Assembly: GCF_018614955.1 (NCBI RefSeq)
Contig: NZ_JAGGNV010000101.1
Span: forward strand, 1 to 48,392
Length of the DNA: 48,392 nt
Direction of reading: 5' to 3'
DNA from: Variovorax paradoxus
GTDB lineage: Bacteria > Pseudomonadota > Gammaproteobacteria > Burkholderiales > Burkholderiaceae_C
The position numbers were made by a program, and so were the translations under genes. The notes beneath the pieces are model-generated. The model was not told the DNA's origin and did not search any database. It was given only the letters and a program-made list of their open reading frames with translations. Shown here piece after piece: positions 43,536 to 48,392 of this stretch. Positions within the stretch are counted from its first letter, which is position 1. Every line of letters starts with the position of its first letter.

Positions 43536-44378
43536 ATGCTGGATCTGACTGGAAAGGTGGCTTTCGTCGCGGGCGCGGGCTCCGTGGCGGAAGGTTGGGG
43601 CAATGGCAGGGCGACGGCGGTCCTGCTGGCCCGGCAGGGTGCCAGGGTCTTCGGCACCGACTACAGTGATGAGGCCTTGGCGGGAACGTCGGCCATCATG
43701 GAGCAGGAAGGCCACAGGAACTGGGCCGGCCGCAAGGCGGACATGACCTCCACTGAGCAGGTGAAGCAGGCCGTGGATGCCTGCGTGCAACGCTTCGGCC
43801 GCATCGACATCCTGGTGAACAACATCGGCGGCAGCGCCCCCGGCGATCCCGTGTCCCTCTCGGTGGAGGACTGGGACAACCAGATGGACCGCAACCTCAA
43901 AACGGCGTTTCTGGGCTGCAAGCACGTGCTGCCGGTGATGGAAGAGCAGTTCCGCACCGAAGGGAAGGGAGGCGCGATCGTCAACGTGTCGAGCATCGGC
44001 AGCATGACCTTCCAGGTCGGTGGACGCGTGCACGTTGGCTACGCGGCGTCGAAGGCCGGGCTCGAGGCGTTCAGCCGGGCGACGGCCATCGCTTACGTGC
44101 GCAAGGGAATCCGCGTGAACACAGTCGTGGTCGGCATGATGCAGACACCTCTGGTGACGCACCGCCTGACCAAGCAGCTCGGCGCTGGGGCCGAAGACCT
44201 GGTCGCGAAACGGAATGCCGTGATCCCGATCGGCCGCATGGGCGACGCATGGGATGTGGCGAATGCCGTCGTCTTTCTGGCCAGCGACGAGGCGGGCTAC
44301 ATCACCGCGACGCAGCTGGTGGTGGACGGCGGCGTCACCGCGGCCCGCCCCGGTGCGATCGAGGCTGCTTCCGCGTAG
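43536..44378 (+). CDS. Short-chain dehydrogenase/reductase
   Basis: 280 residues from ATG 43536, with AGGAGG before it. The cofactor loop is extended (FVAGAGSVAEGWGNGRATAV instead of TGxxxGIG), followed by ILVNNIGGSAPGD, IVNVSSIGS (catalytic Ser) and YAASKAG (catalytic Tyr and Lys). C-terminal IPIGRMGDAWDVANAVVFLA is standard. It oxidises an alcohol to a ketone or the reverse; beside a Baeyer-Villiger-type enzyme it may prepare the ketone. 16 bases after the monooxygenase. Confidence 0.92.
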   Translation: MLDLTGKVAFVAGAGSVAEGWGNGRATAVLLARQGARVFGTDYSDEALAGTSAIMEQEGHRNWAGRKADMTSTEQVKQAVDACVQRFGRIDILVNNIGGSAPGDPVSLSVEDWDNQMDRNLKTAFLGCKHVLPVMEEQFRTEGKGGAIVNVSSIGSMTFQVGGRVHVGYAASKAGLEAFSRATAIAYVRKGIRVNTVVVGMMQTPLVTHRLTKQLGAGAEDLVAKRNAVIPIGRMGDAWDVANAVVFLASDEAGYITATQLVVDGGVTAARPGAIEAASA

Positions 44379-44393
44379 CAACAAGGAGAACCG

Positions 44394-44963
44394 ATGGCTC
44401 GTATCGAGATGCCCGCGGCTGATGCGCTGACGGCTGAACAGGCCGCTGCATGCGCGGAAGTGGTTCAGGGACCGCGCGGGAAGGTGCCGGTGCCGATGAT
44501 CGGCTGGCTGAGCAATCCCGAGCTCGCGGGCCGTTTGCAGAAGCTGGGCGCGCTCCTGCGCTTCGACACGTCGCTCAGTGCGGTCGAAACAGAGCTGGCC
44601 ATCCTCGTGTGTGCACGCCACTGGACGTCCCACGTCGAATGGAAAGCGCACAAGGCATTGGCGTTGAAGGCCGGCATGGATCCGGCGATCCCCGCGGCAA
44701 TTGCAGGCAGGCGCCACCCGGAGCTTCGGGGCGATCGAGAACGTGTCGTGTACGCGCTGGCCACGGCCCTGCTCCAGACGGGGCGCGCCGCCGAGCCGCT
44801 CTATCGGACGGCAGTCGCAGATCTGGGGGAGCGGGGCGTCACGGAAGTGATCGGCCTGGTCGGGTACTACAGCCTCGTCTCCTTCACGCTGAATACGTTC
44901 GAGCTCGGCATGCCGGAGAGCGCCGTGCCGGAACTCGAGGACCCGGAGTTCCCCGGGACGTGA
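44394..44963 (+). CDS. Carboxymuconolactone-decarboxylase-family protein (AhpD-like fold)
   Basis: 189 residues, a paralogue of 9096-9689 over the whole length (IEMPAADALTAEQAAACAEV; VETELAILVCARHWTSHVEW; YSLVSFTLNTFELGMPES). AAGGAGAA lies before the ATG, which is 15 bases after the SDR stop. The CARHW..H signature is kept. It could act on a lactone or peroxide from the monooxygenase; the role is not shown. Confidence 0.88.
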   Translation: MARIEMPAADALTAEQAAACAEVVQGPRGKVPVPMIGWLSNPELAGRLQKLGALLRFDTSLSAVETELAILVCARHWTSHVEWKAHKALALKAGMDPAIPAAIAGRRHPELRGDRERVVYALATALLQTGRAAEPLYRTAVADLGERGVTEVIGLVGYYSLVSFTLNTFELGMPESAVPELEDPEFPGT

Positions 44964-44968
44964 GCACG

Positions 44969-46030
44969 ATGAGGGCATCCCCGACCCACTCTCCAGTTCG
45001 GCCAGAGTGGCTCGCCACTTGCCAGGAAGAGATCCTGGAGCCGGCCATCCCGGTCATCGACGCGCACCACCACCTCTACGATCGACCGGGATCGCGTTAC
45101 CTGCTGGACGATTTCCTGGCCGACATCCGCTGCGGACACGACGTGCGAGCGACGGTGATCGTCCAGGCGCGCTCCATGTTGCGGCTGGATGCGCCACCCG
45201 TCCTGCAGCCGATCGGCGAGACCGAGTTCGCGAACGGCGTCGCGGCAATGAGCGCCAGTGGAATCTATGGACCGAGTCGCATCTGTGCCGGCATCGTCGG
45301 CCAGGCCGACCTGCTCCTGGGCGACGGGGTGCGCCCAATCCTCGAGCGACACATTTCTGCCGCGGGTGGGATGGTCACGGAGGGCGGCAGGTTCCGCGGC
45401 ATCCGGCAACCGGTGGCCTGGGACCCGGACGCCTCCCTTGTGAATCCGGCCTACTCGACGGCCAAGGACACAATGGATTCGCCGGCATTTCGGGCTGGAT
45501 TCGCGCATCTGCGCCCGCTCGGGCTGAGCTTCGATGCGTGGCTCTTCTTCCACCAGATTCCACGGCTCACCGCGCTCGCCCGCGCGTTCCCAGACACGCC
45601 GATCGTGCTCGATCACTGCGGGGGGATCATCGGCATCGGAGAGTATGCGGGGCGCAAGGACGAAGTCTTCGGGAAGTGGAGGGCGGCGCTGCGCGACCTT
45701 GCTGCTTGCCCCAATGTTACCGTCAAGCTCAGTGGGCTCGGGATGCGGCTTGGAGGTTTCGGCTTCGAGCAGCGCGAGCGCGCGCCGTCGTCCGAAGAAC
45801 TCGCCACGTCCTGGCGTCCCTGGGTCGAAAACTGCATCGAGGCATTCGGCGCCGGACGTTGCATGTTCGGCAGCAACTTTCCGGTCGATAAGGGAAGCTA
45901 CAGCTATGCGATCGGCCTCAATGCACTGAAGCGCATCGCGGCAGGGGCGGGCGAGGACGAAAAGGCCGACATCTTCTGGCGGACTGCGCAGCGCTTCTAC
46001 CGAGTGCGCGCGCCGGGCATGCAGGCCTGA
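44969..46030 (+). CDS. Amidohydrolase-2 family protein (LigI/lactonase-like)
   Basis: 353 residues from ATG 44969, five bases after the CMD stop. The barrel opens VIDAHHHLYDRPGSRY with the metal-binding HxH. VLDHCGGI near residue 210 gives a conserved His, and MFGSNFPVDKGSYSY near 300 the conserved Asp region (GSNFPVD). This set of motifs is typical of the lactonase branch (2-pyrone-4,6-dicarboxylate and sugar lactonases), unlike the decarboxylase-like protein at 554. In this operon it could open a lactone made by the monooxygenase. Confidence 0.9.
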   Translation: MRASPTHSPVRPEWLATCQEEILEPAIPVIDAHHHLYDRPGSRYLLDDFLADIRCGHDVRATVIVQARSMLRLDAPPVLQPIGETEFANGVAAMSASGIYGPSRICAGIVGQADLLLGDGVRPILERHISAAGGMVTEGGRFRGIRQPVAWDPDASLVNPAYSTAKDTMDSPAFRAGFAHLRPLGLSFDAWLFFHQIPRLTALARAFPDTPIVLDHCGGIIGIGEYAGRKDEVFGKWRAALRDLAACPNVTVKLSGLGMRLGGFGFEQRERAPSSEELATSWRPWVENCIEAFGAGRCMFGSNFPVDKGSYSYAIGLNALKRIAAGAGEDEKADIFWRTAQRFYRVRAPGMQA

Positions 46031-46043
46031 TGCCGTTGGAACC

Positions 46044-46290
46044 TCAGACTTGCGCCACGAGCTCCGGCACCGCCGTGAACAGGTCGGCTTCCAGGCCGTA
46101 GTCGGCGACGCTGAAGATCGGCGCTTCCGGGTCCTGATTGATCACGACGATCACCTTGGAGTCTTCATGCCGGCCAGGTGCTGGATGGCCTCGCTGATGC
46201 CGCAGGCACATAGAGCTCTGGCGCGACGACCTTGCCGGTCTGGCCGACTTGCCAATCGTTGGGCGCATAGCCCGCGTCGGCCAGCGACGC
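46044..46290 (-). pseudogene. 3' end of an electron transfer flavoprotein alpha gene, frameshifted
   Basis: ADAGYAPNDWQVGQTGKVVA then PELY is the conserved FAD-binding segment of EtfA. One frame over GISEAIQHLAGM follows, and another frame over DSKVIVVINQDPEAPIFSVA then DYGLEADLFTAVPELV to TGA 46044-46046. So about the last 80 codons are present with two shifts (near 46195 and 46165). The first three quarters of the gene are missing; the break joins it to the CitE-like gene. Confidence 0.88.
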
Positions 46291-46767
46291 AACGTCGCCA
46301 TTCTTTGCGGCCAGGCCGGTGATCGCAGCGACGCGGGGATTCTGCGCGATCTCGTAGGCCAGCTGCATCGATCGCGCGGTCTCAAGGATCGGCAACAGCA
46401 GCGTGCAGCCGAGAGGAAGCCCCTTGCGGTGCTCCACTTCCGCAACCAGCGAAGAGGCCGTTTCGATGTCTTCCGGCCCGCCGGGCTTGGAGAGGACGAT
46501 GCCTTCCACGTGCCGACCCACCACCGCGAGCAGGTCCTCGAAGTCGTAGAGGTGCGGGCTGCGGTTGATCCGCACCCAGGTGCGCTGCTTGCGTGCCGCC
46601 AGGCCGTCCAGCTTGGAGCGCACGATCTCGCGCGCCTGGGACTTCTCCGCCGGCGGAACGCTGTCCTCGAGGTCGAGGATCAGGGCGTCGGCACCGCTGC
46701 CGGCCGCCTTGTCGATCCAGGCAGCCTTGTTGCCCGGCACGAAGAGGAAGGAACGGATGAGTCGCAT
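46165..46767 (-). pseudogene. Chimera: HpcH/HpaI (CitE-like) N-terminal part joined to EtfA sequence
   Basis: A 200-codon frame. Residues 1 to about 158 are a CitE/HpcH-type lyase: RLIRSFLFVPGNKAAWIDKA, LILDLEDSVPPAEKSQARE, TWVRINRSP and LLPILETARSMQLAYEIA, with the metal-binding Glu. After AAITGLAAKNGDV the sequence becomes EtfA (ADAGYAPNDW...). Intact CitE-like enzymes are about 270-300 residues, so roughly 120 are lost. The fusion frame is open, so a hybrid protein could be made, but neither enzyme would work. An IS110 element lies 38 bases upstream. Confidence 0.85.
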
Positions 46768-46805
46768 CCAGCGCTCTCAAGAAACAAAACTGAAGACGCG
46801 GGTAT

Positions 46806-48122
46806 TCATGCGATTGCCTGGGTCTGTGTGATCTGGAAGCCGAGCGCGGCGATGGAGCGCTCGCGCTGCTGCTCTTCGTAGCGTTGCTGGCCTTGATCGA
46901 CGAAGGCCTCGCCACGGGTGAGCATGAAGTACACCATCCGCGCGAGCTTATGCGCTGTGGCGGTATTGGCCCGAGGCTTGTCCATTCGGCTGCACAGCCT
47001 GCGGTAGAACGCTCCCAGGGCCGAGGCGCTGTGCGACAAGCTCATCGCCGCCATCTTCAGCGCCTGGCGCACCCGGTTGGCCGTGCGCTTGGTCTTGGCC
47101 GACAGCACCTTGCCGCCGCTGATCTTGGTGCCCGGGCACAGCCCTAGCCAGGAGCAAAAATGCTTGACGTTGGCGAAGCGGCTCAGGTCGGGACCGATCT
47201 CCGAGAGGATCTTCATCACCGCTGTGGCCCCCAGCCCGTTGATGCGCGTGAGGTCCACGCCCGCCCAGTTGGCCATGGTCTGGCGGGCATCGAACTCGAC
47301 GCGCAACTTGCTGCCAGCCCTGGGGGTCTTGCCCAGATCGATCTTGCGTTGGCTCAACTCGCCCAGCAGCGCATGCAGCTTCACATCGCACTCGGCCAGA
47401 TGCCGCCCGAGGTCGTCGTACATCGCCAGCGCCTGGCGCAGCACGAACAGGTGCTCCTCGCGCCAGTTGCCCGTCAGCGCCTTCGCGATCTCATCGGCGC
47501 TGGCTTTGACGCGGCTGTGCCGGTGGCGCGCCAGTAGCTTGGCGTCGCGCTCGCCCGCCACGATGGCCCGAATGATCGCTTGGCCGGTCGCGCCCATCAC
47601 GTCGGTGAGAACTTCCGTGAGTTGGATGTTCATCTGCACCAGCGCCTTTTGCATCCGCTGCACCCAACTGGCCTGTTCGACGAGCAGCACCTCGCGCTGG
47701 CGGGCCACCGCGCGCACGACGCAGACCTCGCCATCGGGTCTCCAAGCCGCGCGCAAAAACCCCAGGCTCATGAGTTTTTGCAGCCACTGGCAGTCCTGCA
47801 CATCGCTCTTGCGCCCCGGCACATACTTCATCTGCCTGGCATCGACCAGCCAGACCTTCAACCCGCGCTGTTCGAGCACCTCGTACAACGGGATCCAGTA
47901 CACCCCGGTGGATTCCAGCGCCACCGTGTCGACGCCGCACGCGAGCAGCCAGTCGGCCAGCGCGTTTAGATCGTCGGTCATCGCGCCAAACTCGCGCACA
48001 GATTCCCCGGCCAAGTGCCGCGGCACCGCCACCCAATGGCTTGATGCGCCCACATCGATCCCGGCGGCATTGGGAAATACCTCGTCTTCTCGCTTGCGAA
48101 CTGCCATGGCTTGCTCCAACAT
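46806..48122 (-). CDS. IS110-family transposase
   Basis: 438 residues from ATG 48122 (alternative ATG 48107). The DEDD RuvC-like domain is seen: AAGIDVGASSHWVAV (Asp), VDTVALESTGVYWIPLYEVL (Glu) and DARQMKYVPGRKSDVQDCQW (two Asp). The C-terminal domain has INGLGATAVMKILSEIGPDL and FCSWLGLCPGTKISGGK with the Ser used by this family. No inverted terminal repeats or target duplication are expected. Only about 38 bases lie between its stop and the CitE-like start, so the 3' non-coding part is very short. Confidence 0.92.
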   Translation of the reverse strand: MLEQAMAVRKREDEVFPNAAGIDVGASSHWVAVPRHLAGESVREFGAMTDDLNALADWLLACGVDTVALESTGVYWIPLYEVLEQRGLKVWLVDARQMKYVPGRKSDVQDCQWLQKLMSLGFLRAAWRPDGEVCVVRAVARQREVLLVEQASWVQRMQKALVQMNIQLTEVLTDVMGATGQAIIRAIVAGERDAKLLARHRHSRVKASADEIAKALTGNWREEHLFVLRQALAMYDDLGRHLAECDVKLHALLGELSQRKIDLGKTPRAGSKLRVEFDARQTMANWAGVDLTRINGLGATAVMKILSEIGPDLSRFANVKHFCSWLGLCPGTKISGGKVLSAKTKRTANRVRQALKMAAMSLSHSASALGAFYRRLCSRMDKPRANTATAHKLARMVYFMLTRGEAFVDQGQQRYEEQQRERSIAALGFQITQTQAIA

Positions 48123-48392
48123 CGTTGATGAACGGCAGCGCCATGGGAAGCGTCGAATTCGACTCGATCTCTCAAACGGGATGCGCATCGCTGCGCTCAC
48201 CACTGTCGCCGACGATTTCCGGACCATGCTCAATAGCGGGCTCACCGCACGGCGTCCGATAACGCCGTGAGCTCGCACCAATGACGTGTCGGTCATATCG
48301 GCGCTGCCGTTCACCTTGTAGCGCATCATTGTTTCTTTGCGAACGCCTGGCCCGGGTGCGGGGTTGGGATGCTCAGTAGGACTTCGGGAGGC
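48123..48392. other. Non-coding region upstream of the IS110 transposase
   Basis: About 270 bases up to the window edge without a convincing gene, although the transposase frame stays open to 48329. In IS110-group elements the 5' non-coding end encodes the bridge RNA that pairs with donor and target DNA. The position suits that role, but I could not fold it or define the element's end. Confidence 0.35.

Noticed and set aside
43488..44978. A 496-codon frame antisense to the SDR and CMD genes
   Set aside because: Same reason: the forward genes carry catalytic motifs and ribosome sites.
1..48392. CRISPR arrays, tRNA or rRNA genes, phage or conjugation genes
   Set aside because: No regularly spaced repeats and none of these genes were recognised. 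The mobile content consists of insertion sequences only.

Overview
The window is about 48 kb of GC-rich DNA, almost certainly from a Burkholderiales betaproteobacterium (the Bordetella, Variovorax or Cupriavidus type of genome). The evidence is the codon usage and the very large number of Bug/TctC-type periplasmic solute-binding proteins placed beside single catabolic enzymes. It is an accessory catabolic region assembled from modules and heavily reworked by insertion sequences, duplication and decay. No tRNA, rRNA, CRISPR array or replication origin was seen.

Layout. 1-275: end of an IS5-family element running off the left edge. 554-8054: an ACMSD-type amidohydrolase, diverging from a transcript with a Bug protein, a two-subunit molybdenum hydroxylase (isoquinoline 1-oxidoreductase type) and a second Bug gene split by an IS with an exact CTAG duplication. 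8067-10367 (minus): a 5'-truncated acetyl-CoA hydrolase/CoA-transferase, a carboxymuconolactone-decarboxylase-like (CMD) protein and a TetR regulator. 10867-16551 (plus): a cupin, an IS4 element with a 10-bp target duplication, an aldehyde dehydrogenase, then decayed Bug and BKACE (DUF849) genes. 16563-17225 is a second, nearly identical TetR gene. 17929-24890 (plus): Bug, glutathione transferase, Bug, 3-hydroxyisobutyrate-type dehydrogenase, CMD, aldehyde dehydrogenase and CaiB CoA-transferase. 24887-28890 (minus): Bug, a thiolase-like protein without a nucleophilic Cys, a DUF35 zinc-ribbon protein and a two-subunit CoA-transferase, diverging from an IclR gene. 30014-31932: a second IclR gene and Bug. 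32281: cupin. 32.78-33.84 kb: a graveyard of PrpD, IS21 and hydrolase remnants. 33899: Bug. 35549-37939 (minus): MmgE/PrpD and Bug. 38252-40258: Ldh-family dehydrogenase and a LysR regulator. 40268-41527 (minus): intact acetyl-CoA hydrolase. 41753-46030 (plus): flavin monooxygenase with an NTF2-like front domain, SDR, CMD and a second amidohydrolase. 46044-46767: a CitE-like/EtfA chimera. 46806-end: an IS110 element.

How it may work. I infer that each Bug protein captures an organic acid or aromatic-type substrate for the enzyme set beside it. Two regulatory themes are visible. In the left part a TGATCGATCA-type palindrome lies inside the 17-bp spacer of three promoters (Bug 1909, cupin 10867, ALDH 13177); the local TetR protein is the natural candidate to bind it. 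In the right part a GCAAGGTCCTTGCC-like site sits exactly 33 bases before a TAGAAT/TAAAAT -10 hexamer at three promoters (cupin 32281, a relic at 33709, monooxygenase 41753), with a looser version before the Ldh gene. The 41.7-46.0 kb operon could take a cyclic alcohol to a ketone (SDR), a lactone (monooxygenase) and a hydroxyacid (amidohydrolase); this is a hypothesis. No TctA/TctB membrane permease is present, so all Bug proteins here are orphans.
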